A stretch of DNA of 64,000 nucleotides from Bifidobacterium crudilactis (lineage in GTDB: Bacteria > Actinomycetota > Actinomycetes > Actinomycetales > Bifidobacteriaceae). The notes under the pieces are model-generated. The model saw nothing but the letters and a program-made list of their open reading frames with translations, searched no databases and had not been told where the DNA came from. The stretch is from the NCBI RefSeq assembly GCF_000738005.1, contig NZ_JHAL01000002.1:1114634-1178633 (forward strand), read 5' to 3'. The position numbers and the translations under genes are program-made. Positions 9,347-19,253 of the stretch are shown piece by piece (within the stretch, counting starts at the first letter, position 1; each line of letters starts with the position of its first letter).

Positions 9347-11914
9347 CTAGCGTGTCATCTTTCTACGTGAGAAAATCCCCTCGATTCGCGGGGCCAACCA
9401 CACAACCGCGAAGAACACACATGCCGCCACAACGAGTGCGCACAAGGTTGCCCAAAGCGTTTCGCCAGTAGGCATCGAGAGCGCGAAGAAGTTGTTGACC
9501 ACGGGAATGAACAGTCCGATGACGCCTGCCGCTGCGAAAACGGCGACCAATACGCCTCGCCACGAGCGTAGTGGGCGTGCGACACGAGCCAGCACGAGAA
9601 TGCCCATAGCGAACAGGACGATGGAACTCACCACCCGCAGCTCCGCCAAATCATCCGGCTTCGACAAGTCCCATCCCATGACCACCGGCAGCAACCAGGC
9701 GGTGAGGAGCACGGCTATGCCCGTAGCTATACCGCATGGCAGGGCGAACATCACCACACGCTTCAAAAAGCCTGGTTTGTAGCGACGTACATTGGGTGCG
9801 AGTGCCAGCAGGAAGGCCGGAATGCCTATCGTCAGGGAACCGATATAGGTGATATGCCGAGGAAGGTAGGGGTATGGGACCGCGCTCAGCACCACTCCGA
9901 TGGAAATCAGTGCGGAATAGACGGTTTTGACGACGAACAATCCGGCGACACGCTCCATATTCGCCATGACCTGACGGCCTCTGGCAACCACATCGGGCAG
10001 ATGCGAGAATTTGGAATCAACCAGCACCACCTGGGCAACCGATTTCGTCGCAGGTGCGGCATTACCCATCGCCACACCGAGGTCGGCCTCTTTCAATGCC
10101 AGAGAATCGTTGACTCCGTCACCGGTCATCGCCACCACATGATTGCGGGCGTGCAGGGCCTGAACGATGGCTTTCTTCTGCTCCGGAAGCACGCGACCCA
10201 ACACATCCACGTCGTCCAGCACATCGGCAAGTGCCTCGATGTCGCTCGGCAGTTGACGCGCGTCCATGGCGCGCGGTTCCTTGTCCCCGGTCAAGCCAAC
10301 CGTTGAAGCGATGGAACGCACCGTGCCGGGATTATCACCCGAGATGATTCTGCAGCGCACACCCTGCTCACGGAACCAGGCCAGGGTATCGCTGGCGTCC
10401 TCACGGATGCGCTCGGTGCACAGCACCAAAGCCTCAGGAAGCAGGACCTCTGGCAGCGCATGCTCATCATTCGCCGTCATCGGCGCACTGTCCTGCGAAC
10501 CACCAACCTCATGCGCTTCATCTACCTGCCGGGTATCCGAACGGGCGAGCAACAGCACACGGTATCCCTGCTCGGCAAGATGTCTGGTCTGCTCAAGTAT
10601 GTCCTTGTGTCCGCCGTCTTCGCCTGTCGATTCGAAGGTGTCCTGACGAACATGGTCCATAAGGATTTCGGGAGCTCCCATAACCCATTGGCTGCCGTCT
10701 CGGAATGTCGCGGCACTCCATTTTCTGGCGGATGAGAAAGGAACACGCTCGACGACCTCTTGCGAAGGCCGCAGCTGCGACAGTCCTTCAGTGACAGCCT
10801 TCGAAGTGGCGTTCGGCTGCTCTTCGGCACAGACGTCGACGAGTCGCTGTTGCAGCTCAGAGCGCTCCTCGTCATTGACGCGACCGTCTCGGGTTTCTCC
10901 GCCCAGTGGCCGCATGTCCGCGAATTCGATGCCACCATCGGTGATGGTACCCGTTTTATCCAGATTCAGAGCATCCACACGAGCCAATGTCTCCACAGCT
11001 TCGAGCTCCTGAACCAGGGTTTGTTCTCTGGCGAGACGTATTGCGGCGATAGCGAAGTTCAACGAGGTCAGCAGAACGAGACCTTCCGGAATCATGCTCA
11101 CCACACCGGCAACGGCGGACACCACGGCGTCACGCCACATGCCTGTATGTATCGCCGATTGCAGGCCTCCGACGGCCAGCAATTGAGTCCATACGAGCAG
11201 TATGCACAGAGGCACCACCACAAAGGTCATCGCACGCAGAATCTTGTTGATGCCTTCATTGAGGTCGGAATGCGTCTTGGTGAACACCTTGGCCTTGGCG
11301 GTGAGCTTCGCCGCATAACCATGGTCCCCGACGGCGATGACCCTGGCGATGGCCAACCCCGATACGGCCACGGAACCGGAATACACCTGCTCGCCCGCGG
11401 CATGGCTCACGGTCCGCGACTCCCCTGTCAGCATCGACTCGTCAAGTTCCAAACCGAAAGTACGAACGATTTCGGCGTCGGCGGGTATCTGCTCCCCCGC
11501 ACGTATCCAGAGCAGATCGTCAAGCACGATTTTGTCATGACTGATCAGCACATCGTTGCCATCCCTGTGAACCAGATAATCGGACTCCACCAGAATCGAC
11601 AACTTGTCGAGCGTTCTTTTGGCCCTGAGCTCAGTGAGGACACCGATGCCGGTATTGACCAGGATGATGCATCCGAATACGGCATCCTTCCACTGCCCGG
11701 TGAGCAGCACGACCACGGTCGCCACGAAGATGATGGCATTGAAGAAGGTGAACACATTGGCTCTGATGATCTGGCCCAGGGATCTGGAACTCTGGGATTT
11801 CACGACATTCGTCTGCCCCGCTTCGACTCGTCGTGCCACATCCTGCCCGCTCAGCCCCAAATCGTCGATATGCGGCATGACCAAACCGGCTTGCTGTTTC
11901 CCTTGCGCTTCCAT
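9347..11914 (-). CDS. Cation-translocating P-type ATPase (CtpE-like)
   Basis: This is a membrane ion pump energised by aspartyl phosphorylation, about 855 residues. The A-domain motif is LTGES, phosphorylation occurs in NLDKTGTIT, and the hinge is AMTGDGVNDSLALKEADLG. The membrane helix before the phosphorylation site reads VVSMIPEGLVLLTS. This PEGL form with the following LVQELEAVETLARVDAL is the pattern of mycobacterial CtpE, a calcium-uptake ATPase, rather than of heavy-metal pumps, and no N-terminal CxxC domain is seen. The C-terminal half has about six helices. ATG 11914 is preceded by AAGGATGG; the frame stays open to 12178 without support. Substrate by sequence alone is a guess. Confidence 0.9.
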   Translation of the reverse strand: MEAQGKQQAGLVMPHIDDLGLSGQDVARRVEAGQTNVVKSQSSRSLGQIIRANVFTFFNAIIFVATVVVLLTGQWKDAVFGCIILVNTGIGVLTELRAKRTLDKLSILVESDYLVHRDGNDVLISHDKIVLDDLLWIRAGEQIPADAEIVRTFGLELDESMLTGESRTVSHAAGEQVYSGSVAVSGLAIARVIAVGDHGYAAKLTAKAKVFTKTHSDLNEGINKILRAMTFVVVPLCILLVWTQLLAVGGLQSAIHTGMWRDAVVSAVAGVVSMIPEGLVLLTSLNFAIAAIRLAREQTLVQELEAVETLARVDALNLDKTGTITDGGIEFADMRPLGGETRDGRVNDEERSELQQRLVDVCAEEQPNATSKAVTEGLSQLRPSQEVVERVPFSSARKWSAATFRDGSQWVMGAPEILMDHVRQDTFESTGEDGGHKDILEQTRHLAEQGYRVLLLARSDTRQVDEAHEVGGSQDSAPMTANDEHALPEVLLPEALVLCTERIREDASDTLAWFREQGVRCRIISGDNPGTVRSIASTVGLTGDKEPRAMDARQLPSDIEALADVLDDVDVLGRVLPEQKKAIVQALHARNHVVAMTGDGVNDSLALKEADLGVAMGNAAPATKSVAQVVLVDSKFSHLPDVVARGRQVMANMERVAGLFVVKTVYSALISIGVVLSAVPYPYLPRHITYIGSLTIGIPAFLLALAPNVRRYKPGFLKRVVMFALPCGIATGIAVLLTAWLLPVVMGWDLSKPDDLAELRVVSSIVLFAMGILVLARVARPLRSWRGVLVAVFAAAGVIGLFIPVVNNFFALSMPTGETLWATLCALVVAACVFFAVVWLAPRIEGIFSRRKMTR

Positions 11915-12066
11915 AGATCCATCCTTTGCGTGTGTCACCGGTATTCGCACCTCCGCCCCTCGTTCTTCAGACCACATTGCATTCACACCCAACCATCCGC
12001 ATCGCACATGCGGCTTTTGTATCATCACGCATCCGCCGCCACCGGCGGCATCGGCAGCCCCCGGTT

Positions 12067-12696
12067 TTACTCGGAAGGCTCGGCTCCCAGACACATCAGA
12101 GCAGGATGCGGAACATCGTCGACAAGCTGTTGAACCGCCGATGCCACCGATTCGACATCCGTGGCCCGACCGAGACAATCCTCGGAGGCAGCTGGCGCCA
12201 GACGCGCCGCGTACAGCGTCTTGTCGACGCCGATAGGTCCTTCGCTGAACATCGCCACCGGAACACCAGCCATCCTAGCCTGTCGCAATGCCTTGTCGAG
12301 CGAAGGGTCTGAACCTATCCGCCGTTGACCTGCATACATCACAATCACACTCGGCCTGGCTTCTACGGCATCACGTACGGCCAACGCGACACCGTCATGC
12401 ACCTTCTGCGCGGAAGAGTACACGGCCGTGATATGCGAGGCGTTCAACTCCGATATCAGTTCCGATCCTTGATTGGACCCAGCGGAATCCGCTCCGATAA
12501 TCAGCACTCGGATGTCGGCACGGTCAGTGCCATCATGTTCCTGTGATGTGAGACGCGTCTGGGTGTCGCCCACCGCGGAGCCCGTCGGCGAACACGATGA
12601 CAGCGCGGTGCACAGCACCACTACAAGCATCACAGCGAGACCCAGCACAGCATAGCTGTGAGTTCGCGCAACCGAACGTTTGAATATGCCCACCAT
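12067..12696 (-). CDS. Lipoprotein with periplasmic-binding-protein-like fold
   Basis: This is a predicted surface lipoprotein. A basic start (MVGIFKRSVARTHS) leads to a hydrophobic segment and a lipobox-like LCTALSSC, whose Cys would be lipidated. The body has RVLIIGADSAGSNQGSELISEL, a regular 'DAVEARPSVIVMYAG' strand-helix and AGVPVAMFSEGPIG. This layout resembles half of a type I sugar-binding fold. At about 210 residues it is shorter than a transporter receptor, and no permease lies nearby. It is 152 bp upstream of the P-type ATPase on the same strand. The function is unknown. Start choice is weak because no good ribosome site is seen. Confidence 0.65.
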   Translation of the reverse strand: MVGIFKRSVARTHSYAVLGLAVMLVVVLCTALSSCSPTGSAVGDTQTRLTSQEHDGTDRADIRVLIIGADSAGSNQGSELISELNASHITAVYSSAQKVHDGVALAVRDAVEARPSVIVMYAGQRRIGSDPSLDKALRQARMAGVPVAMFSEGPIGVDKTLYAARLAPAASEDCLGRATDVESVASAVQQLVDDVPHPALMCLGAEPSE

Positions 12697-12774
12697 CAGG
12701 GCGATTCTATGCCAAACTCCCTTGGCTCTTGGCGAAAGCCGAGCAGTGCACACAAAGTGGACACCCGGATATGG

Positions 12775-14040
12775 TCACCGGGTGAGCATCGCCACCGTTT
12801 CGACATGGTGGGTCATCGGATAGATGTCAAACGCACGAATATGCCGCAGCGTGTAGCCCAGCTTGCAGAAAGTACCGATATCCCTGGCCAGACTTGTCGG
12901 ATCGCATGCCACATAGACAACCGCTTTGGCAGCTGCATCCGCAATCTGATGGCAGACCCTGCTCCTCGCCCCTGCACGTGGGGGGTCAAGCACCACCACG
13001 TCGGGTGCGCTCAGATTCGAGGGAAGATGATTCAGCGTTGCGGATACGTCTCCGCATCGAACGTCGACATGATTGATGTTCATCTCTCGCAGATTCCTGC
13101 GGGCATTGCGCACGGCGACCTTCGCCCCCTCGACGCTCAGCACCTTGGCACCGCCGCCGACAACCGTGGCCAAGGGCAGTGTGAACAGCCCTGAACCCGA
13201 ATACAGATCCCAGATGCATGGGTGCGAGTCATCCCCCACCTGGGAGCGCACCAGGTCGATGACCTCCTGGGCCAGAGTCTGCGGAGCGTCAAGATGAACC
13301 TGCCAAAAACCGGACGCATCCACCTGATAGGTGAACAGTCTGCCGTCGACGCGCACACCTTCGACCAGCTGCTGCTTGCCTGCCTGGAGTTCGTCGTTGG
13401 TGAGCAGACCGAAGTTGTCTTCGGCCTCGACTCCAGCTCTGGGCTCCGGAACCGAAAGACGGATATGCGTTCCCGGCACGAATGAGGTATTCCACACACC
13501 TTGTTCCTGTGCGATGTCAAGCAAGGCTTTCGACGCCAGTGGCATGTCATGGACCCGGACCCGCTGATGCGTGCCGCGTCTGCGCATCGAGGGAAGCCCC
13601 TGCTCGTCCGCAATCATCTCGATGCGGGTACGCCAGTGCAGTCCACCGCGAGACCCGTCATCGTCCGGTCGTGAAATCGGCACATCAACATCCTGACGAC
13701 CAAGACGGCTGATCTGCTCCTTGACGATCTGGGATTTCCACGCCAACTGCCCATCCAGCGAAACATGGCAGAGGTCCGCTCCGCCCACTCCGCCCACTCC
13801 GCCACCGGACGACAGCGGCCCCGCCAACGGCCATGCATAGGGCACGCGTTCAGGGCTGGCCTCGATGACCTCATCGACTTCCGCCGTCCAGAAACGGTCC
13901 TCACGATCATGTGGTTCATCCACAGTCACCCGTAACAGTTCACCGGGAAGTGCGAAACGTACGAACACCACTCGTCCGTCGATATGCCCCACGCATCGTC
14001 CCTGGTCTGCGAAACGCTCTATGCGGATCTCCGCCTGCAT
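12775..14040 (-). CDS. TrmA/RumA-family RNA uracil-C5 methyltransferase
   Basis: This SAM-dependent enzyme methylates C5 of a uridine in tRNA or 23S rRNA. The N-terminus carries a TRAM RNA-binding domain (MQAEIRIERFADQGRCVGHIDGR). The catalytic domain shows SGFWQVH, the SAM loop DLYSGSGLFTLPLA, VVLDPPRAGA and the nucleophile region VYVACDPTSLARD. No N-terminal 4-Cys iron-sulfur motif like that of RumA is obvious, so target assignment stays open. ATG 14040 is preferred over GTG 14046 on spacing to AAGGGG. About 420 residues, typical length. Confidence 0.9.
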   Translation of the reverse strand: MQAEIRIERFADQGRCVGHIDGRVVFVRFALPGELLRVTVDEPHDREDRFWTAEVDEVIEASPERVPYAWPLAGPLSSGGGVGGVGGADLCHVSLDGQLAWKSQIVKEQISRLGRQDVDVPISRPDDDGSRGGLHWRTRIEMIADEQGLPSMRRRGTHQRVRVHDMPLASKALLDIAQEQGVWNTSFVPGTHIRLSVPEPRAGVEAEDNFGLLTNDELQAGKQQLVEGVRVDGRLFTYQVDASGFWQVHLDAPQTLAQEVIDLVRSQVGDDSHPCIWDLYSGSGLFTLPLATVVGGGAKVLSVEGAKVAVRNARRNLREMNINHVDVRCGDVSATLNHLPSNLSAPDVVVLDPPRAGARSRVCHQIADAAAKAVVYVACDPTSLARDIGTFCKLGYTLRHIRAFDIYPMTHHVETVAMLTR

Positions 14041-14049
14041 CGACACCCC

Positions 14050-14844
14050 TTAATCGTCGACCGGTGCGTCATCGGCACGACGGTCGTTGTTGTCCGTTTT
14101 CAGAATTTCGATACTGTCCTCGTCACGGCGGTGTGCATGCAAGGGTGCAGCGATACACAACCACGACAGCCAGATGGCCAGTGCGAAGAACGGAACTCCC
14201 ATGACCAATCTGGCGGTGCCCAGGTATCCGATCTGGTCGGAGAAGTACAGGGGCAGTTGAATCAGCAGCCTGAGGGCGAAAACCGCAACCCACAGCAGCG
14301 TGACCTTCAAATAGGCATGGTAGAGAGGCTTGTCCTCTCTCCATGAGTGCAACCATGAGGACAGGTCAGACAATGTTGGATTTCGCACGAACTCTACCAA
14401 TGCGCCGATGCCGGGGACTCTGACCACTACGGAAATCAGCAGCGCCGCTATCCAGAAGGCATTGGTGAGGAAACCCGGCAGATAGTAGTTCCGGGCATCC
14501 TTGCTGAACCATGCCCACACCAGGCAGATGGCGACCGCGGCCACCCCGCTGAGCGCCCCCATAATCGCCTGACGCTGCAGCAACCGCACCACCAACGCCA
14601 GCACCGCCAAGGTCGCGGACACCGCAACGGTAAGGCCGAGATTTCTGGTAGTCACAAAACCTATGACGAACACCAGGCCCGGCAGCAGAGACTCGACGAC
14701 GCCCCGCACACCGCCAATGGCCTCCATAACCGAAAAATCCTCTTGCGCCAGTGTGGCCAAACCATGAAGCCGCTTCGGCTGGCCGTCTGCTGCGTGACTC
14801 GAATCGGAAGGCTCTACGCCATCCTCCGGAATGTCGGACGCCAC
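14050..14844 (-). CDS. DUF3159 membrane protein
   Basis: The conserved EAIGGVRGVVESLLPGLVFVIGF block marks the actinobacterial DUF3159 family. Six or seven hydrophobic segments follow, with a conserved central region containing RNYYLPGFLTNAFW and SWREDKPLYHAYLKVTLLW. The function of the family is not known. It follows the DUF3710 gene by 3 bp and precedes the RNA methyltransferase by 9 bp, so the three are probably co-transcribed; DUF3710 and DUF3159 genes are also neighbours in other actinobacteria. The start is GTG 14844; ATG 14727, with AGGA upstream, is an alternative that would shorten the N-terminus by 39 residues. Confidence 0.85.
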   Translation of the reverse strand: MASDIPEDGVEPSDSSHAADGQPKRLHGLATLAQEDFSVMEAIGGVRGVVESLLPGLVFVIGFVTTRNLGLTVAVSATLAVLALVVRLLQRQAIMGALSGVAAVAICLVWAWFSKDARNYYLPGFLTNAFWIAALLISVVVRVPGIGALVEFVRNPTLSDLSSWLHSWREDKPLYHAYLKVTLLWVAVFALRLLIQLPLYFSDQIGYLGTARLVMGVPFFALAIWLSWLCIAAPLHAHRRDEDSIEILKTDNNDRRADDAPVDD

Positions 14845-14847
14845 CGC

Positions 14848-15798
14848 TTAGCGCATCTCCGAGAACATCGGTCCGCGCGACAGAGTCGATTTCACTTCGG
14901 TCTGTTGGTCGCTGTCGAATGGTCCGTCCGGCTTTCCTGGAATCTTCTTGTTCTTGTTGTCGGAAGATTCATCCTGAGTTTCCTCGTTCTCCGCGGACTC
15001 GTCATCCTGTCCGGGGACGATCGGCGGATGCATCGGAATCAGATCGTGCGGTGCCAGGGGCTCATCGCCGCGCTCCACCACCACATCGGAGAAATACCGG
15101 TCAAGGATATCCTTCTCTTCACCGGCAGATGCCGCCTTCCCCGAGAAAATGCCGCGAAGCATCCAACGATGCCCGTCGACGCCGACCACACGGGTCATCA
15201 AACGCTTGCCCTTCACCTGCACCGGCAGCAGAATCTCGGTGCCGAAGGCGCCCTCCTGCTCATCGGCTTCCGGATTGGCATCAAGGAGATCTCCACGAAC
15301 ATCATCCCAGAGACCAAGGGTTTTTGGTGCCGCGAATGCCTCCAATTCAAGGCTGGAATCACCGTAGGTGATCGTCGCGCCAAGAATGTCACCTGTGGTG
15401 CGATTCGCCTTCAGCCGCAGCTCGACCCCTTGCAGATAGGGCAGCTTGAAGGCGCCCACATCGAGATGGTTGGCATAGTCGATAACCGCCTCGTCGTTGA
15501 TATCCCACGGTCCGTCATAGCGTTGACCGTCGTAACGGGATTCCTCGTCGCTCTGGGCATCGTCGGAATCTTCGTCCCGGTCATCAGCGGAAACGGATGC
15601 AGCTTCGCTCTCGACGTCCTGTGAGCCTATCGAATCCTCCACCGTGGATTGATCCTGTGATGTCGTATCAGTTGAACGCTTGGCGGCGGTTGCTCCGGCC
15701 TCGTTCACGGCGTCTTTCTCGTTCTCGTGTTCACCAGAAGTCGCGTCCGCATTCTCGTGGTGTTTCGAGTGTTGTTTGCCGAATCCAAACAGACCCAT
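14848..15798 (-). CDS. DUF3710 family protein
   Basis: This is a soluble protein of unknown function. An extremely acidic, Ser/Asp/Glu-rich tail (residues 12-90) precedes a conserved domain beginning YDGPWDINDEAVIDYANHLDVGAFKLP. It continues GVELRLKANRTTGDILGATITYGDSSLELEAFAAPK and a GVDGHRWMLRGIFSGKAA block. That domain is the DUF3710 signature. The C-terminal 50 residues are again polar and probably disordered. In mycobacteria the family sits beside dut; here dut is not in the neighbourhood. It forms a tight pair with DUF3159. Confidence 0.85.
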   Translation of the reverse strand: MGLFGFGKQHSKHHENADATSGEHENEKDAVNEAGATAAKRSTDTTSQDQSTVEDSIGSQDVESEAASVSADDRDEDSDDAQSDEESRYDGQRYDGPWDINDEAVIDYANHLDVGAFKLPYLQGVELRLKANRTTGDILGATITYGDSSLELEAFAAPKTLGLWDDVRGDLLDANPEADEQEGAFGTEILLPVQVKGKRLMTRVVGVDGHRWMLRGIFSGKAASAGEEKDILDRYFSDVVVERGDEPLAPHDLIPMHPPIVPGQDDESAENEETQDESSDNKNKKIPGKPDGPFDSDQQTEVKSTLSRGPMFSEMR

Positions 15799-15934
15799 TG
15801 TTCCTCGTTTCCTGAGCGCTCGCGTTTGAGCACGTATTGCCGTTCATCACAGTCGTCCACTACAGTATGCACCACAATCTTGAAGGAACCATGCTGCACG
15901 ATGCCAATAACAGACTAGCCGCAGATGACGTTCT

Positions 15935-16879
15935 TCACCACCCGCCGCAGTCGGCCGAAATCGAGCCCTGAATCTGCTCGGGAGAAAACACCCGTGCATC
16001 GGGCCTCGCCTCCACCTTCAGACCTCGTAGCTGATGCTCAACGGGGGCATGATCGCTCCACCTCGTCGCATAGCTGGGAGCCTTGTCAATCGTGAATCCG
16101 GTTGCGGCCTGCGCCAGTTCAGGTGTGGCGAACTGATAGTCGAGCCTCCAACCGACATTGTTGTCGAAGGCACGTCCTCGCTGACTCCACCAAGTGTATG
16201 GTCCCTGGATGTCGCCTGCGAGATCACGCATCACGTCCACGAATTCGAGGTCGTTGAGCCACTTGTCGATGTATACACGCTCTTCGGGCATGAAGCCGGC
16301 ATGTTTGATATTCGCCTTGGCGTTCTTGATGTCCAAGGGCGTGTGGGCGATATTGAAATCACCGCAAAGCAGGGCCTGACGCCCGCCTGATGCGGCCTCG
16401 TCGCGTAATTCGGTGAGTCTGGTGACCATGCAGTTCAGAAAGCGGAATTTCTGCTCCATTTTCAGCGGGTCATCGGCATCGCCCGAATGCACGTAAATGC
16501 AGGCGATGGTGATTCGGTAGCCCTGTGGAGTCTGCACATCGGCCTCTATCCAACGACCGGTATCCACATCTTCTTCGAGTCCCGGCAGACCGTAGCGCAT
16601 CTCGACTACAGGGAGCGAGGATAGCAGCCCCACTCCTGCACGACCCTTGATATTGCAGATCTCGTTCATCCGCACCAGTTCGCCTGGCTCCGTGATTTTC
16701 CCGGCCGCAGCATATCGCTGAGCGACTTCATCGAATATGGGATCAATTTCCTTCTGAGGAGCCCTCACCTCCTGCATGCACCACACATCCGGGGTGTGAT
16801 CTCCGATCCAGTCCTCAACACCTTTGCGCTTTGCGGCGCGAATGCCATTTACGTTAGAAGTCGTGACAGTGATACTCAT
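15935..16879 (-). CDS. xth: Exodeoxyribonuclease III / AP endonuclease
   Basis: This DNA repair enzyme cleaves at abasic sites and removes 3'-blocking groups in an Mg2+-dependent manner. Exonuclease-endonuclease-phosphatase motifs are in order: TTSNVNGIRAA, CMQEVRAP (metal-binding Glu), IYVHSGD, CGDFNIAHTPLDI, the WWSQRGRAFDNNVGWRLDY segment and the terminal catalytic RWSDHAPVEH. ATG 16879 is used because it begins MSITVTTSN, the usual start, with AGGGTG upstream. Length is about 315 residues, with a short C-terminal tail. The gene is not in an obvious operon. Confidence 0.94.
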   Translation of the reverse strand: MSITVTTSNVNGIRAAKRKGVEDWIGDHTPDVWCMQEVRAPQKEIDPIFDEVAQRYAAAGKITEPGELVRMNEICNIKGRAGVGLLSSLPVVEMRYGLPGLEEDVDTGRWIEADVQTPQGYRITIACIYVHSGDADDPLKMEQKFRFLNCMVTRLTELRDEAASGGRQALLCGDFNIAHTPLDIKNAKANIKHAGFMPEERVYIDKWLNDLEFVDVMRDLAGDIQGPYTWWSQRGRAFDNNVGWRLDYQFATPELAQAATGFTIDKAPSYATRWSDHAPVEHQLRGLKVEARPDARVFSPEQIQGSISADCGGW

Positions 16880-17113
16880 AATCCACACCCTATCACCCGA
16901 ATTTGCCGCATTTCTGCCGGTGAAAGGCGATTCCCGTGGTCGACTGGCACCACATATTCAGCACTGAGTGCACCACTCCACCGTTTGTGCAGGGATTGTT
17001 GCGCGTCCCTCGATGCATCACCAGCGTTCAGACGCAGACGGTGGCTAAACACCGGCGCTGCAGAGCGCCACAGCCCTGTCCTGAAATCCCCACACTGCAG
17101 GCACCGACCACGC

Positions 17114-17157
17114 GACAGGCCCGGTGGACGCGACTTCTCGTGTCCACCGGGCCTGTC
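17114..17157 (-). terminator. Strong hairpin downstream of the dpp operon
   Basis: GACAGGCCCGGTGGAC pairs perfectly with GTCCACCGGGCCTGTC across a 12-nt loop, 34 bp after the stop of the fused ATPase. It is the likely end of the oligopeptide-transporter transcript. The rest of the 311-bp gap (16880-17113) shows no convincing gene; a 96-codon minus-strand frame there has no ribosome site or recognisable motif. Confidence 0.8.
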
Positions 17158-17190
17158 GACCCTCATGGCATCAGCACATGCAGGAGTACA

Positions 17191-19242
17191 TCACAGGGTG
17201 TCGAGTCCGAGTTCCAGATTGCCTCCTGGAATCGCGGCAAGCAAATCCCTCGTGTATTGACGCTGGGGATGCTCGAAGACCTCGTCGGTCGTCGCATGCT
17301 CCACCAACTTGCCGTGCTGCATCACGACCACCTCGTCGGCGATCTGCCGGACCACGGCCAAATCGTGGGTGATGAAGAGGTAGCTCAATCCGCGTTCCGC
17401 CTGCAAATCGTTCAGCAGATGCAGCACCTGGTCCTGAACGAGCACATCCAGCGCGGATACGGCCTCGTCGCAGATGATGACATCCGGGTCGAGCGCCATG
17501 GCCCTGGCGATGGCTATACGCTGACGCTGTCCGCCTGAAAGCTCGTTCGGATAGCGTCCCATCACCGACTGCGGCATCTCCACCAAGTCGAGAAGTTCGG
17601 CAACCCGCTTGCGCCGACTCGAGTCGTTGCCGATGCCGTGGATGCGCAAGGGCTCCTCGATGGAACGGTAGATCGAATACATCGGGTCAAGAGAGCCGTA
17701 GGGATTCTGGAATACCGGCTGCACATGCCTACGGAAGTTCATCAGTTCCTTGGCATTGAACTTGGAGATGTTCTGACCCTCGTAGCTCACCGTTCCAGAA
17801 GTCGGGTCGAGCAGATGCAGCACCATGTTGGCGACCGTGGACTTGCCCGAACCGGACTCGCCGACTATGGCCAGCGTCGTGCCGCGTTTGACGGAGAAGG
17901 ATACGTCGTCGACGGCCTTGAAGAGGTCCTTGGTCCGGGGAAGCTTGAACTCACGGGTCAGGTGATCCACGGTGATGATGTGTTCGCTGCGATCCAGACC
18001 CTGCTCATCGACCAGGCGATGTTCCATAAGCTTGGTCGCATCCTCACCCCGTTCAGTGGCAGAAATGATGCGCTGAGAAGCCAACGACGGCGCCGCATTG
18101 ACCAGCCTCTTGGTGTATGGATGCTGCGGGTGCTGAAGCACATCGAGGCTTGGCCCGGATTCCACCACGCGACCCTTGTACATAACGACGATATGCTGAG
18201 CGCGCTCAGCAGCCAGACCCAAATCGTGCGTGATGAACAGCACTGCCGTGCCGAGGGAGTCGGTGAGTTGCTTGAGATGGTCGAGAATCTTCTTCTGCAC
18301 CGTGACGTCGAGGGCACTGGTGGGTTCGTCGGCGATCAGCAAATCAGGACGTGAGGCAAGACCGATGGCTATCAGGGCTCGCTGACGCATACCGCCGGAG
18401 AACTCGTGCGGATACTGGCGCGCTCTTGTCGCGGCATCGGGAAGACCCGCCTCCGCAAGCAATCCTGCGATGCGATCATCGATTGAGGAACCGGTGACGT
18501 TGCGTTTGGCGATGTCCCAGGCCTTGTCCTGATTCACACCGGCCTGAATGAGATCCTGGGCCACACGCCAACGTGTTTCCGAACCCGGAATCCACTCGTC
18601 GGTGAAATAGGCAAGCTTCTTGTCCACATCCTTGACACCGGCCTCGGTGATGGCCTGCTTGGATTCTGCAAGCAATCCAGGAAGTTCCTTGGATGAGATG
18701 AAGAGCTCGTCGTCCTTCTTCTGCAGGTCTACTTCGGCATTGGCGAAGGCTTTGGACAGGTTGGAACGCTTCTCGTGCTTGACGTCCATCCCATTGGCCT
18801 TGAGCGCTTCCTCGACCTGCTTGCCGATGCGCCACACCGGGTTGAGATTACTCATCGGGTCCTGCGGTACCAGACCCATTTCGCGGCCGCGAATATGCTC
18901 GAAATCCTTGGTGCTCAGGGAGGTGATGTCCTTGCCCTCCAGCTCGATGCTGCCGCCGACGACATGTCCTGTTCCGGGCAGCAGTCCGAGCACGGCCATC
19001 GCGGAAGTGGACTTGCCCGAGCCGGACTCGCCGACTATCGCAACCCACTGCCCGGGATAGACGTTGAAGGAGGAATCCCGCACGGCATGCACGGCCCCTC
19101 CCGTGTCCGTAGTGAAGTCGACCTGTAGGTTTTTCACCTCAAGAAGCGGTTTGTCCGGAGACAGCACCGTTCCTGACGCCTGTTGTGCTTGCGCGGCGTC
19201 AGCGACGGGACGATTGTGTTCGTTGTTCACGTGTTCAGTCAT
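17191..19242 (-). CDS. Oligopeptide ABC transporter, fused DppD-DppF ATPase
   Basis: Two complete nucleotide-binding domains are joined in one 683-residue polypeptide and power import of the peptide bound by the lipoprotein at 21370-23016. Domain 1 has GESGSGKST (about 72), SGGMRQR and LLIADEPTSALD. Domain 2 has GESGSGKST (about 460), LSGGQRQR and VIICDEAVSALDVL. Each ends with the family's 'HPxxPYT/QYT' peptide-transporter tail. Domain 1 contains an extra segment of about 100 residues between the Q-loop region and the signature motif (from about 148 to 250), rich in Lys/Asp/Glu, that ordinary DppD proteins lack. It lies 11 bp downstream of the permease gene. Confidence 0.93.
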   Translation of the reverse strand: MTEHVNNEHNRPVADAAQAQQASGTVLSPDKPLLEVKNLQVDFTTDTGGAVHAVRDSSFNVYPGQWVAIVGESGSGKSTSAMAVLGLLPGTGHVVGGSIELEGKDITSLSTKDFEHIRGREMGLVPQDPMSNLNPVWRIGKQVEEALKANGMDVKHEKRSNLSKAFANAEVDLQKKDDELFISSKELPGLLAESKQAITEAGVKDVDKKLAYFTDEWIPGSETRWRVAQDLIQAGVNQDKAWDIAKRNVTGSSIDDRIAGLLAEAGLPDAATRARQYPHEFSGGMRQRALIAIGLASRPDLLIADEPTSALDVTVQKKILDHLKQLTDSLGTAVLFITHDLGLAAERAQHIVVMYKGRVVESGPSLDVLQHPQHPYTKRLVNAAPSLASQRIISATERGEDATKLMEHRLVDEQGLDRSEHIITVDHLTREFKLPRTKDLFKAVDDVSFSVKRGTTLAIVGESGSGKSTVANMVLHLLDPTSGTVSYEGQNISKFNAKELMNFRRHVQPVFQNPYGSLDPMYSIYRSIEEPLRIHGIGNDSSRRKRVAELLDLVEMPQSVMGRYPNELSGGQRQRIAIARAMALDPDVIICDEAVSALDVLVQDQVLHLLNDLQAERGLSYLFITHDLAVVRQIADEVVVMQHGKLVEHATTDEVFEHPQRQYTRDLLAAIPGGNLELGLDTL

Positions 19243-19253
19243 AATTCCTCCGC

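Noticed and set aside
8165..9370. 401-codon + strand frame opposite aconitase
   Set aside because: Full overlap with a clearly conserved gene, no ribosome site, His/Arg-rich translation.
10760..12133. 457-codon + strand frame opposite the P-type ATPase
   Set aside because: Antisense shadow of a strongly conserved ATPase; no recognisable protein features.
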